Assembly (NCBI GenBank): GCA_029204225.1
Contig: CM055107.1
Coordinates: forward strand, 1,973,218 to 2,037,217
Length of the DNA stretch: 64,000 nucleotides
DNA from: Diphasiastrum complanatum
Taxonomy: Eukaryota; Streptophyta; Lycopodiopsida; Lycopodiales; Lycopodiaceae
Direction: 5' to 3'
The notes under the pieces: generated by a model
What the model saw: the letters and a program-made list of their open reading frames with translations, nothing else
Told to the model about the DNA's origin: nothing
Databases searched by the model: none
Translations under genes and position numbers: made by a program
In this document: positions 13,100 through 24,264 of the stretch, piece after piece
Numbering within the stretch: the first letter of the stretch is position 1
Layout: every line of letters starts with the position of its first letter

Positions 13100-14152
13100 T
13101 CAGTTGGGAGTCTTGGGGGACGTCATATTTCCCGTACCCCAGTTGTGTACTACCTGCGCAGTTCTCAACCATGGTCTTCTCAGTAAAACATGATATGCAG
13201 TTGGAGATTCAGGTATATCCATTACGACAAAGGTGATCACAAACTGCATGCCTGCTATTTTTACAGGGATATCGGCAACCACACCCTTTGGTTTTACACA
13301 GGATTGATCCGCTAGCTTGATGGCAAATCTTGCTGGCTTCAACCCCTGTAGACCCCACTTTTCATATAAAGTAGTGGAGATCAAATTGACACCTGATCCT
13401 CCATCTACTACTGCTGCCTCGTCCTCAAATCTCTTGTGTTTGATTGGCAGGGTGATGTAGTGTTCGTCACTTTCCCACGCTGCCCTGATGTGGAGGACGT
13501 TACTTGTCTCTTCATAGCCCGTACAATATATGGGCTCAGGCGTTACTGGCTCCGTGTCCGCTTTGGCCCATTCAGCCAAAAGGCTTTTAGCTTGTGGCGC
13601 AATCCGTAGTAATTCTCCGAGGGGTAAACTAACACGACTCGCCAGTAAGATTGTGAGCCTTTCAGTGCGTGGTTCCTCGGGCTCCACCATGTGAAAAGGT
13701 GGTTCATGATGATGCAACTGATAGTTCTGATCAGTGTGCAATGGTGAGCCTGTTTGTTTTTCCCGTTCACCATCAGCTGGAGGTTCCGTAGGGTCCTTCA
13801 TATTAAGTTCTGAATGCATATAAACATGTTGAATAAGCACCTCTGAAATGGTTTGTCCTCCTGGAGAAACTTTGAAATCAATAATCCACCCTTTCCAATA
13901 GGATCTATATGTATACTTGGCCTTTTTCTTTTGGCGAAAAGCCCCTCTTGCCGATGGATGCATCAGTACCCAAGAAGCCTTATGATATTCATGGGCAATC
14001 CATGTGCCATCGTCTTCCCTCTCATTATAAAAAATTGCAGAGCATATCAAGGATCTCGATCTCATCGCTATAGCTTGAAGGGTCTCACGTTTGAACTTGT
14101 CAATATGAGAGTCCAAAGCATAATAGGCGCCAAACCTATTTGTGAGTCCCAA
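13100..14152 (-). CDS. Retroelement gag-like protein with retropepsin domain
   Basis: An open minus-strand frame of about 350 codons; it starts at a TTG and stays open upstream to about 14185, so the true start is unknown. The N-terminal ~115 residues form a module with SWVLMHPSARG, YWKGWIIDFKV and GGQTISEVLIQHVYMHSE, closely matched by the decayed copy at 16921-17230. A Pro-rich linker follows. The C-terminal ~120 residues are a retroviral-type aspartic protease. The active site reads DGGSGVNLIS, where DTG/DSG-A is more usual, with a later YHVLLRRPWLR flap/ending block. The protease would process the element's polyprotein. No RT or integrase follows; the gypsy LTR fragment lies beyond the end. 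It is retroelement-derived rather than a host gene. Confidence 0.65.
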   Translation of the reverse strand: MGLTNRFGAYYALDSHIDKFKRETLQAIAMRSRSLICSAIFYNEREDDGTWIAHEYHKASWVLMHPSARGAFRQKKKAKYTYRSYWKGWIIDFKVSPGGQTISEVLIQHVYMHSELNMKDPTEPPADGEREKQTGSPLHTDQNYQLHHHEPPFHMVEPEEPRTERLTILLASRVSLPLGELLRIAPQAKSLLAEWAKADTEPVTPEPIYCTGYEETSNVLHIRAAWESDEHYITLPIKHKRFEDEAAVVDGGSGVNLISTTLYEKWGLQGLKPARFAIKLADQSCVKPKGVVADIPVKIAGMQFVITFVVMDIPESPTAYHVLLRRPWLRTAQVVHNWGTGNMTSPKTPN

Positions 14153-14419
14153 GATAATTTTAACTTGAGGTTAGCCCAAGCAGTTTAGTCAACTAGTCGC
14201 TGCGCACACTAGCCAATAGTATGCTTCCAATCTACCCAAACCGGAAATTCAAATTTGCCCAAACATGAATTGTGTTTTCCGGGTCAGGCGAGTTATGTTA
14301 CATAGAAGCCACTATGTCAAGAACCGATTGGGCCACATGGACATAGAAAGTGAGGGAAAAAAAAAACTCGTATCAAACGGCCCTTCTAAGTTTGAGAACT
14401 TCTGTAATGCAAATCCAGA

Positions 14420-14790
14420 GCTCTCATACCACTGTAAGAATCGCCTTATGAAGATCTGACTAGGTCTTGTTGCAAAACAACCAAAAGGACACCTGTGGAG
14501 CAAAACCACCCATCCAAACTTAGATCCCTCTTGGAGTTCCCTCCTGGATCTAGCCCCCAAGCCATGGTGAATGAATGCAAGAGAGGAGAGGAATCCTGGC
14601 TAAAGAAACAAAATTTCCAATAGGGATATGGGTGAGTTTCCATGGTGGGTATTCTCTCTCCAAAGAGAGAATATAGGATCCCCATGCAGCCTATATTAGC
14701 TATTGACCTCCTTCTTGCATTATAGCAGTCAGACACTATGCAAGTGCTCCTATGTCCAATTATAGGTTTGGGCCCTTATATGATTATTAA
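14420..14790 (-). repeat. Possible primer-binding site and 5' LTR of a minus-strand element
   Basis: On the minus strand TGGTATGAGAGC (14420-14431) differs by one base from the initiator tRNA-Met site TGGTATCAGAGC used by the other elements here. It lies just upstream of the gag/retropepsin frame, the right position for a 5' LTR to the right. No matching second LTR is visible, so the LTR extent is a guess. Confidence 0.35.
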
Positions 14791-15515
14791 TTACTTTACA
14801 GGCCAAACCCAGAATGATGAGGCATAACCAATAACCATATACACTTGGAGTGACCGGCTATCCATGTTAGGAATTACTCCAAATCCCACATACTGGACAT
14901 GGACGTAACAGTGAGCTTCTTTGCAATTAATCAGATTATATCTGATAAGGGTACTATGAAGATACCTTTGTTGAGTAATATAGATCAGTAGTCTCTCTCT
15001 GTCTCGATGGATTTGAATTCCAAGACAATAGTGAGCCTCAACCATATCGGTCATGTCGAACTCGGAAGACAACATCTGCAGCATCCTTCACCTGATCAGT
15101 ATTGTTGCTGAAAAACAATGTATTGTCGACATACAAGGTGATGATAATGAAGGAATTATGCAATGACTTGAAATAGACATTAGAATTGGTAGTGCTTGGT
15201 TTGAAGCCATGTTGGATGAGAAATGTGTTGATCCTCTGAAACCAAGCTCTTCTTGATTGTTTCAAGCCATAAAGTGCCTTGGAGAGTTTCTAGACATGAT
15301 TTTTCATACCTTCGAGAGCGTATCCCTCGAATTGTATCATGTAGATATCTTCTTCTATAACTCCATTCAGATAAGCTGTCTGTACATCGATTTGATGTAC
15401 TTCGAGGTCTGCTGCCACAGCACAAGATAAGAGGACTCGAATCGATGAATGTTTTTGACTACTGGACTGAAAGTCTCATTGTAGTCGATGTTGTTAGGCC
15501 CCCAACAAAATGACT
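14791..15515 (-). pseudogene. Ty1/copia reverse transcriptase fragment
   Basis: Minus-strand pieces give IDYNETFSPVVK (about 15480-15515), then SRRAWFQRINTFLIQHGF, then a catalytic-block relic reading LYVDNTLFF where YVDD is expected, and then a MTDMVEAHYCLGIQI segment and a YLIxxQRYL-like stretch. The second catalytic Asp of YVDD is Asn, and the frame shifts at least twice. It is an isolated remnant of an RT domain with no LTRs around it. Confidence 0.8.
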
Positions 15516-15708
15516 CATTTAGCTGTGGCTGGTGTACTCTTTACAATGCGAAACTATTCTTTCAGTGGTACAATGTTCAGGAGGATGTTGATATTTCGAA
15601 GGTGAGTTATTCAATTTCCTTTCCCATGAACGAATTATAATTGTTTTTCATAAATCTTCATCTAATATATAATATTTCTTCTTGTAGTTTTCCCTATGTG
15701 ATTACACA

Positions 15709-15960
15709 TCAAGTGAATTGTACTGATTTGTATACATCAATTATATGAAGTGGTTGGCCAACTACTTTGAACATTCTGTCATTATGATAATTTTTTGCTA
15801 ATCTTACCCGATATGGACGAGGAAGATAAGTTATATTCACCATCACTTGAGAAAAGGCTTTTTTAACTACTTTAAAAAAAGTGGAATATGTATTTCTGCT
15901 AATTCCAGAATCATCACATGCACTTTGTATCACATTTGCATCCAAGTAAGTTTGAACCTT
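15709..15960 (-). pseudogene. Unclassified repeat family, copy C (ISRNTY block)
   Basis: Minus strand. An open stretch includes NVIQSACDDSGISRNTYSTF then FKVVKKAFSQV. The plus-strand copy at about 54810-54900 reads FIQGACDFSNISREAYATMF then KMVKESFAQV. The two align residue by residue, so they are relatives. Here the frame goes on with YLPRPYRVRLAKNYHN. Only this block of the protein is preserved. Function unknown; see the larger copy at 53935-55510. Confidence 0.6.
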
Positions 15961-16920
15961 ATCGACAGGAGATCATCCTCAACATATTGGCCAGGGCAAC
16001 ACCTCAACCAAGGACACCACCTCGTGCTTTGCCTGATGCTAATGAAAATGTAGTTATCCTTAACAAAAAAGCAACACATACACATAACAAAATATATAAA
16101 TATTTATACAATGTTAGGAATTAGTGAAATGTACTCATGCCCAAATTTGGCTTTCCTTTTATTAAAATAAAGAGTCTATACATGAATTCCAAAATATTTG
16201 CATTTCATAAATGATTGCTTTTATTGCTCTTTCACAACATCTGCATTGATGCTCAACCAACGCTTTCTCTTATTGAGATATAATATCTATACATTGATTT
16301 AACATCATTGCATTTGTGTCTATTGCTCCTCCACAATAGTGATTGTTGATGGCATATCCTTGCAGCATGTTACTAGCTCCTATCTTTTTTGTAACTAAAA
16401 TAAGAAGAAGAAAATGTTAGTGCACTTATATTTGTACACCATTTTGAATCTACTCATTTTAATAGGCAATACTTAAAAGTCTTCCATTCAATTTGATAAT
16501 CATTGCATTCTTCACATCTACAAATAGCTTGCATCTAAAGGATTCAGAAATAATACTTTCAGGAGTAGGCCATTCGGCACTTTGAAAGCTTGGCAATGGT
16601 ATCTCTTCAAGCTTATCAAAACTCTCATACCTTTTCGGAATATATTTAGATTCATAAACGAATATATCACTATCTGCAAGATCATTCAGACTTCACCCTC
16701 TGTATTGCAACTTCCCAACATCAAAGTGAATCACTTCCAATATACGCGGCAGGTGATTGTGTTGGCTCTCATTCACTTATGTTCGATGGATATAAATCTG
16801 AAAGAAAAAACACTTCTTATAATAGATGTTATCATCTTCAAATCTTAAATATAAAAAAAACACCTATAATAACAACAAAGTGCAAACATTTTGATATACT
16901 TACAATTACATTTTTGTTGA
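15961..16920. other. No gene recognised
   Basis: AT-rich sequence with short frames only, lying between two decayed minus-strand fragments. I see no repeat partner. Confidence 0.35.
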
Positions 16921-17230
16921 TCATGAGGATTGACATCTTGTACTTTTATTTATGAATGCATGTAAACATGTTGTACCAATACATTTGATATAGAATGACC
17001 TCCAGGAGTTGTCTTGAACTCCAAAATCCTTGCTTTCCAATAATGTTGGTATGTCATTTTGCTCTTTTCTTCGATCAAAAATTGCCCTTTGATGATGGAT
17101 GCAACAGCACCCATGAATTCTTTGTATATTTTGTCGGAATCCACTTATCAGCTTCATCTTTCTCATTATAAAAAATCACATAGCAATTCAAAGTCAGCAT
17201 AGAGATTCAATGTCTCAACCCATGCCTATT
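16921..17230 (-). pseudogene. Second, frameshifted copy of the gag-like YWK..HVYMHS module
   Basis: Minus strand. One frame gives WIPTKYTKNSWVLLHPSSKG, and after a frameshift the next gives YQHYWKARILEFKTTPGG and SISNVLVQHVYMHS. The frame at 13.8-14.15 kb has SWVLMHPSARG, YWKGWIIDFKVSPGG and ISEVLIQHVYMHSE in the same order and spacing. Just upstream a VIFYNEKDEADK segment matches AIFYNEREDDGT. No protease follows here. It is a decayed relative of the gag-like part of that element. Confidence 0.75.
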
Positions 17231-18300
17231 CCAGAAAATAGCGATGGTCTCGCTTCCCTAAAATGAGAAGGTTGGCATCTCACAACAAATAAGGGCCTCT
17301 TAGTAATGAGGGAAAATCATAGCAGTTAGGTTCCTCAATAGCAAGAACTGGAAATAGCAGCGATGGCCTCTCATTTCTTCAACAAATCATCACTTTTGGC
17401 AGAGGACATGCACATCCATCTGATTCAATGAATTTTTTAGAACAACAGAGAATAGTAAAAATCTGCAGGTCGCTCTTCTAATTCAAGAACAATTCTCTAG
17501 ATCGGATCAAGCTTACACTCTACAAACCCCTTTACAAGCCATATCCAAGGCTCTAGGCAAGGAAGGATAGAGAAAGAGCAAACGGTTGGTGATTGTTGTA
17601 GTGTTGTGGTAAAGGTTTGATAGAAAATGGCTACTCTACATGACAGAAAACTGCTACAAAAACTGCTCTACATGATATAAAATGGCTGCAAAAATTGCTT
17701 GTCAACTATCGCTACAGATGACTCAAGCCTGGCACTGCCCTTTTGAGTTTGATGTGTTGATAGTGCTTGTGCATCCTTGTTGGTTCGCTACTAGATAACA
17801 TCTACAAACTACCGTTAGAGTTAATGTGTAAACTATTCTGGAAACAATCACAAGCATGCCTGAGAACTGTGTGATGATTGCTTCGATATAGAAAGAGTTC
17901 AATAGAATCTAAATCACACATCTGAATCGGATTCAACCTGAATCACAACCTATGAACCAGAATTGAATCTGAAGCGCACCTCTGATGCGGATTCAACCTA
18001 AATCATGACATGTGAACAAGAATCGCAACCTATGAGCCTGAATCTGAAGTTGTCGGATAAACGGTTTTCTTTGAACAGTTTTCCACCAGACAGGACAGAA
18101 TCAGTGTGCCAGTTGTGTGATCAGACAGGAGCATAATCAACGTCTCTTGTGAATTGTGAGTAGAACTAGATTAAATTCAGAAGCAGGATCTATAGGTTTA
18201 CATCGGCTGACGGCTCCATCGAGGTTAACAACATTCCATGTGAAGAAAAATAAAAAAATATAAAAAAGATCTCAGTTCAATTGGTGAGGTGGTCTATCAC
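17231..18300. other. No gene; contains short imperfect tandem duplications
   Basis: Two roughly 60-70 bp imperfect repeats lie at about 17908-18045 and share cggattcaacct and cacaacctatga-like blocks. A smaller duplication lies at about 17625-17690 (aaaactgctacaaaaactgc-type). I see no open frame of note. Confidence 0.45.
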
Positions 18301-18326
18301 AGGGATCCCTTTATATAGTTGTTCTC

Positions 18327-20615
18327 ATGGCTTTGGACATCTCTCGACTTCGTCCTTTCAGTCACAAACGACTTGCTTCCTCTGTCTCTCCTCCAGACTC
18401 CCCTCCTCATTTGCGTCAAGCTGTGCTTTTTGCTGATAGTTCAACTCTTGCCTCAACACCTTCTGTTCTTCCTTCGGCCAACTCTTCCCTTGGCACTACT
18501 GCCCTCTCGCTTGGTTGTGAACCTCTTTCGACCCCTGTTGCATTGCCTTCTCAACCCCCTAAACGGGTTCCTTGCCATGCTTGTGGTAGTTTCTTCTCTC
18601 CTAGAGGAGGTCTTGCCCATCACCAGTGTTCTTGTCCTACGCTGCTTCAGTCGTCTCAAAGTCGCCCTCCTCTCTCAGTACCCCATTCGACCTCTGCTTC
18701 AGCTTGGTCTTGGATTTCTTCTCTTGACGTCCTCGACGCTTTTCACTTGCGCTTCCCTCACCCAAGGCTCTACTTTCATATTCCCCTCACTCTCAATCGT
18801 AAAACTCAACTTGTTATGCGTCTTCCCCTTGATTGCTTGGCTATTGACCCCTATTTGACATTGCGGCTTGGAATCTGTTTCTTCTTTTTTCCCTTTGGTG
18901 TCTAGTCCTCCCTCTGAGGGGTGGGGATGCGGGTCATAGAAAAACTTGTGCTCGCCTTCGTCGCTTTCTATCGGGAGACTAGGAAACACTTCATGATGAA
19001 CACTTTGCCCGTTGTCAGCTGCTCGCAACTCACAAAACTCTCAACCTCAAGGTGCCCACCTCTCCACCGTCACCTTCATAGCACCATGCATCTCGGACAA
19101 GTTAGTGAGTATTCTCGTGCAACTTGAGCTTTAGCTCCTCTCACGTCTGCTCCCTCTTCTACTGATACTGTTGCTGCTCTCCAAGCTCTTCATCTTGCTT
19201 CTGAAGACATTCTTCTTTTGTTTGTGGAGGACTTTGTGTCTGATGTTGACTTGGTGCTTGATCGCGATTCTTTCTCTCGTGCCTTTCGAGGTCTTGTTGT
19301 TGGTGGTCCCTCCGGTTTGGTCTATGAATACCTTCGTGATTGCTTTCCACCTGAGGACTCTGCTAGTGGCTTTGTTCAACTCTTTCAGGTTTGCTCTTTT
19401 ATCGCCTCTAGTCACATTACTTCTTCCACTGCACATTTTTTGTTTGCGTTTCGTTTGATCGCCATGACTAAAGCCTCGGGTGGTGTCCATCCTATCATTA
19501 TTGGCGAAGTCCTCCTCCGTCTTGTAAGTCGCTCTATCTGTTTTCAGTTTCAACATATTTTCGTCTCTTGTCTCTCCCCTCATCAGTTTGGTGTCTCTAC
19601 TCCTGGTGGCTATGAAGCTGTCATTCATGGTTTGCGTGCCACACTTGGTCTCCATCCTAATTGGGTTGTTCTCCAAGTGGATGTTTCCAATGTTTTTAAT
19701 TCAGTTTCTAGAGCTGCGATCTTTCGGGAGTTGCGGACGGTTGGTGATGAGTTGGCTCAGCTTATCCCATTTGTGCGGTTGTTCTATGCTACTGAGACTC
19801 CCCTCTTTTATAGTCACCATGTGCGCTCTAGGGATCTTTCTACTATCCAGTCTGCAGCGGGTACTCATCAAGGTGATCCTTTGGGTGGTCCTCTTTTCGG
19901 TCTGGCTCATTTTCGTGCCCTTCGAGCTTCTGCAGAGGCCTTTCCCTCCTGCTTATTTCCTTCGGTTGCTGATGACACTCATATTGTTGGCCCTGCTCCT
20001 ATGGTGCTCCACGCCTTTCATCATTTCTCTGAGCAGCTGGCTTCTCTTGGTTTGTCTATTCAACCTCGCAAGTATTCAGTGTGATCTCCAGCAGGTCTTC
20101 CCTCAGACTTTGTTCCTCCTCAAGGCTTCCTTGCTCCTTCGAATGACATTCGCATTCTGGGTGTTTCTTATGGGTATGCTTCCTTCAACTCTGTTTTTCT
20201 TGGTCTCTAGGAGGATGGTGCTCATTCAGATCTGCTTCGCCGGTTGGGCGATGCTCAACGTTTGGCATCTTGACGTCTTGCTTTATCCAGCATCATTCTT
20301 ATCTGCTGCGCACTTTCCCCCTTACTAAGAACTTTTTGCATCTTCTCTCTTCCTTTGACAACTCTATTATGGATGTTTTTGGCTGTCTTTTGGGCCCTGG
20401 GTTTTTTGGATGGTGTGGAGACCCTTTCAGTTCGGAGCCAGGGTCGGTTACCCATTTCTCGTGGAGGTGTGGGTCTTCGCTCTACTGTTTCTTATGCACC
20501 TGCAACATTTCTTGGGAGCTGGCTCTTGTCGTCCCTGCTTTGTCTTCTCGGTTCCTTTTTGGCTTTTGCCCTCTCTTGGCGGATTGCATTGCTCATGTGG
20601 ATAGCGGTGGGCTAT
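18327..20615 (+). pseudogene. LINE-type non-LTR retrotransposon ORF: zinc finger plus reverse transcriptase
   Basis: Plus strand, in three main frame pieces. The first (18327-18905, 192 codons) has a CCHH-like finger, CHACGSFFSPRGGLAHH. The second (19218-20084, 288 codons) is an RT domain. It has SGGVHPIIIGEVLLRLV, QFGVSTPGGYEAVIHGLRA, the catalytic-Asp block VLQVDVSNVFNSVSR, GTHQGDPLGGPLF and VADDTHIVG with the Asp pair. The third, after stops and shifts, has a GGVGLRS.VSYAPATFLGSW thumb-like end. I see no apurinic endonuclease domain. An N-terminal finger plus RT recalls R2-like elements, but no restriction-like endonuclease can be read. It makes cDNA at the nick site in intact relatives. 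The 3' end abuts an LTR-like repeat at about 20611. Confidence 0.75.
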
Positions 20616-21280
20616 AGTGTTTACGCTAATCTCTTACTTTCAAATTTGATCTTATACATTAAGATCTTCTTTGGGTGAAGAATCTCTTCAATTCCTTGAT
20701 CAACTTCAGATCTCTTGAGCTTTCTTTCTGAATCTATCTAGGATAGTCCAAATTATTTCATTTCCATTCTGGGTTTAAGATAGCCCAGAAACAAAATTCA
20801 TAGCAAAAAGTTTCTTGGAGGATTCAGAAATGGGTAAAGGGTGAAGTGTCTTGGAATTTTTTTTTTTCAATTCATGTTCATCCTTAGTATGATTGCATAC
20901 TAGTCATTCTTTTATATAATGTCTTAGCAAGTTGTGGCTCCTTATACATGATTTCAAAAGGTGCTTGAAATCTGGGTCCATCTTAATCAAGAAATCATTT
21001 CTAAGAAGCAATGCTTCTATACTCTAAGGATAGTCACTAGAAGTTCTTTCTTATGTAGGGTCGATTGAATTCAACATTTCATCATAATTTAGTTTTGCAT
21101 AAAGTATGCAAACAAGTGTAAACTAACAATACATGACATGCATGCTTAAATCAACATTACTTGACATGTATTAAGCTACTAAAAGCTTATAACACACATG
21201 ATTGAAACATTCAAAGAAAAAAGGTACTCGATAGTATTCGAATCATAATCATTCTTGGAATCAACTTAGGATTTACCATC

Positions 21281-21613
21281 CTATTTGATGTTTTTCTTTA
21301 AAGCATTTCGAGATCTACATTTAAAGCATTCTTGCGGTCCTAAAGGACAATCATTATGGTTCAGAAAATTCTTCCCTTGTTTCACTAGTATGGCCTTCAA
21401 TGATTTTATGGCCGTAACTAGTTTCAGGTTGCATGTTTCTAATATACATGACCTTCTGGTTCTCTGCAAGTAGGCATTCAATGTTTCGTTGTCATCAAGT
21501 TCTTCATCATGCCGAACAAGAGATTTTGTGTTCTTGATTCTTTCCATGCAGTTCTTGCTTTTTGAAGCACAAGGCCTCTTAAACAACAGATGGAGGTTTA
21601 TGTCCTTCTGCAT
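21281..21613 (-). CDS. Short gag-like frame inside the small LTR element
   Basis: 110 codons on the minus strand, starting at an ATG about 50 bases after the putative primer site, as a gag would. The N-terminal half is Lys/Arg/Asn rich. The C-terminal end has CPLGPQECFKC, a partial Cys cluster that may be the relic of a zinc knuckle. There is no protease, integrase or RT. Its assignment rests on position more than on sequence. Confidence 0.35.
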   Translation of the reverse strand: MQKDINLHLLFKRPCASKSKNCMERIKNTKSLVRHDEELDDNETLNAYLQRTRRSCILETCNLKLVTAIKSLKAILVKQGKNFLNHNDCPLGPQECFKCRSRNALKKNIK

Positions 21614-21849
21614 GCATGAACATACGAGGTCTTCACATCAAGTTCACAAAATATTAAACCATAGCTTTGATACCAAAATGTGAACTCGAAGGTGAAGGCC
21701 TATCCTAAAAGTCTTAAAAGGCCAATACATTTATTGACTTATCATTCACAAAATGAAATCAAAGTAGACTTGAAAATTAAAACTCGAAAACAATGTATCA
21801 CATAAATTCATTCACATACAGCGGAAGCATTGAGGGGTCTAGATGGGGA

Positions 21850-21876
21850 CCCCCCCCCCCCAAAAAAAAAAAAAAA
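21850..21876. repeat. Homopolymer block C(12) then A(15)
   Basis: A run of C followed directly by a run of A inside the right LTR, absent from the left copy because that copy is truncated. It may also be a sequencing-difficult spot. Confidence 0.8.
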
Positions 21877-22710
21877 GAGGATATTTCTTGTCATTATGAA
21901 AACCAATTGGCCTATGCCAATTACATATACAATGGATTCCAATAGGGGTCTCAAAATAACAATGGATTCCAACGGACCTTTCTCAAATAATCTTTTAAAA
22001 TTTTTGGCTATTCTTGGAAGAATTCTTCTTCCATTCATTTTGCATCCATAGTCGGATGATCCTTAACTTGAGGAGGTATAGTGTTTACGCTAATATCTTA
22101 CTTTCAAATATGATATTATACATTAAGATCTTCTTTGGGTGAAGAATCTCTTCGATTCCTTGATCAACTTCAGATCTCTTGAGTTTCCTTTCTGAATCTA
22201 TCTAGGATAGTCCAAATGATTTCATTTCCATTCTGGGTTTAAGATAGCCCAGAAACAAAATTCATAGCAAAAGGTTTCTTGGGGGATTCGGAAATGGGTA
22301 AAGGGTGAAGTGGTCTTGGAATTTTTTTTTTTCAATCCCCGTTTATCCTTAGTGTGATTGCATACTAATCATTCTTTTATATAATGTCTTAGCAAGTTGT
22401 GGCTCCCTATATATGATTTCAAAAGGTGCTTGAAATCTGGGTCCATCTTAATCAAAAAATCATTTCTAAGAAGCAATGCTTCTGTACTAAGGATAGTCAC
22501 TAGAAGTTCTTTCTCATGTAGGGTCGATTGAATTCAACATTTCATCATAGTTTAGTTTTGCATAAAGTATGCAAACAAGTGTAAACTAACATTAAATTAC
22601 ATGCATGCTTAAATCAACATTACTTGACATGTATTAAGCTACTAAAAGCTTATAACACACATGATTGAAACATTAAAAAAAAAAAGTACTCGATAATATT
22701 CGAATGTTTT

Positions 22711-24264
22711 AGAAAATTCTTGAAGCAGTTTTTAATGGCTAATTCAGATCTCTCATGATCAATGGATTGCAAGGAGTTAGTCTGATATCAGGATTATGGA
22801 TGAGAATCCGAACCACGCAAAGTCAAACAAATTCAACAAGATATCCTTTAACATTCACTCTTGCATCTAGAGATCTACCTTTGAACCTTTCGTATCTGAT
22901 CCATTCATCCACCAAATCAACGAAAACCTGATGAACGATGTTATTGCTAAGAATCGAGGCTTCGGAAAGTAAAGCTCTTGCTTCTATCGAGCAGTTATTT
23001 TAGTATAGGGCCCCGCCCGAGGGCCTAGGGGCAGGCCCCCGCCAGAGGGCCTTCCCCGATTTAGGGCCCTTGAGCGAGGGGCCTTCCCCCGCGTAAAGCA
23101 TATTCAAAAAAATTTAGGCTCTACATTTACTGTGTGGATTTTACTGCCCGCCATTTCCTATTCATCGTGTTGGCTACGGAGGTGCTGGTTTTTTTACAAT
23201 TCGTGTGTATTTGTGGAGAGTATCTCCTACAAGGCAATGGAAAAGGAGTTCGCATGGCTTTTGGACAATTCTTCGTCGCCAGGGTGCGAAATAGCATTAT
23301 CCGCTGACTTCCACAAATTTTAAAATGAAGATGAGATTGAACAGCAGGACACCTTGACCAGCCAAGAGACGCAGCACAATGAAATTTTTAGAGAGCCTCC
23401 TAAAGGTATTGCAATGGATTCTGAGCAGTACATGAATGGCAATAGCTTCATCTCTACATCCTTACAATATGTGCCTTCTTCTGTGGAAGTGTCGTCCAAG
23501 AGCTTTTCAATCGCTGGACAATTTTTTGCAGACAGCAGCCAAGTACTCTTAGACGGATTTCTTGATCAAGCCTTCAAGAAGCACACCCTTTCGTTTCAAC
23601 TGAAGTGAAATGCTTTAAAAACAAATCATTCGAATTTACTTTTTTGACTAATATACTTCTTTGAGCTCTCCCATGAATTGCAAATAGGGCTTAATAGCTT
23701 ATAGATCGGCTCTTTTCAATTTTCAAGCTTTAAGCTCAGGAAAAATGCGTTAAGAAGTAAACCGTTTTGTGTGGTCAAAAAGCAAAAAGCTTCTATACTT
23801 GCAGAGAGGACTCATACATCTTTGCTGTTTGTAGTTGTAAGTTGTAAATTGGTGAACCTTGCATTGTTGCCCTCATGGGATGAAAAGCCTTGCTTCGGGG
23901 CTTTACCCTGGGTCGGTCCGTTTTTTTACAAATTGTTAGTAATACCCTTCCCATGCCTTGACATTTTTAAACTCTTAGAACATTCCATTTTGAATGCAAA
24001 ATACTAGAAGCTCTGGTAGATCTGTACAGCTTGGTGCAACAAAATCAAACTGGCCATCGCTTCCTTAAAATCCAAAGGACATTGTCTTTGTGATTCAATA
24101 ATTGGCAGACGAACCACAATAAGCTCACAAAACAATTCAATTATCTCATAAGCAGCAGCGCACCAGCTACTGTACTCCTCTCCCCATTCGGCGGACATAA
24201 TACTCTTCTCCCTGATCCGCCGGCTCGGTCGAGAGTAATGTAAACGTCGAGATTGCAACTGGCA
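22711..24264. other. No gene; includes a GC-rich GGGCC cluster at about 23008-23095
   Basis: Mostly unremarkable AT-rich DNA with short frames (for instance about 23132-23608, plus strand, no domain). At 23008-23095 there is a sharp GC-rich patch with repeated GGGCC/GGCCC words and inverted short repeats, unlike its surroundings. Confidence 0.4.

Larger units (their letters stand above)
20611..22710 (-). mobile_element. Small LTR-flanked element, mostly deleted inside
   Basis: A direct repeat of about 630 bp occurs at 20611-21238 and 22076-22710, from tatagtgtttacgctaat to gatagtattcgaat/gataatattcgaat. Between the repeats, the minus strand has TTGGTATCAAAGCTAT (21661-21676), close to the initiator tRNA-Met primer site. 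That would put the right LTR at 21679-22710 and leave the left one truncated at its outer end by the LINE. The inner region is only about 440 bp and holds one minus-strand frame. I read it as a non-autonomous or deleted LTR element. No target duplication can be checked because one end is lost. Confidence 0.55.

Noticed and set aside
19588..20328. A 246-codon Leu/Phe-rich frame overlapping the RT
   Set aside because: It is a shifted frame of the LINE RT. The RT motifs lie in the other frame.
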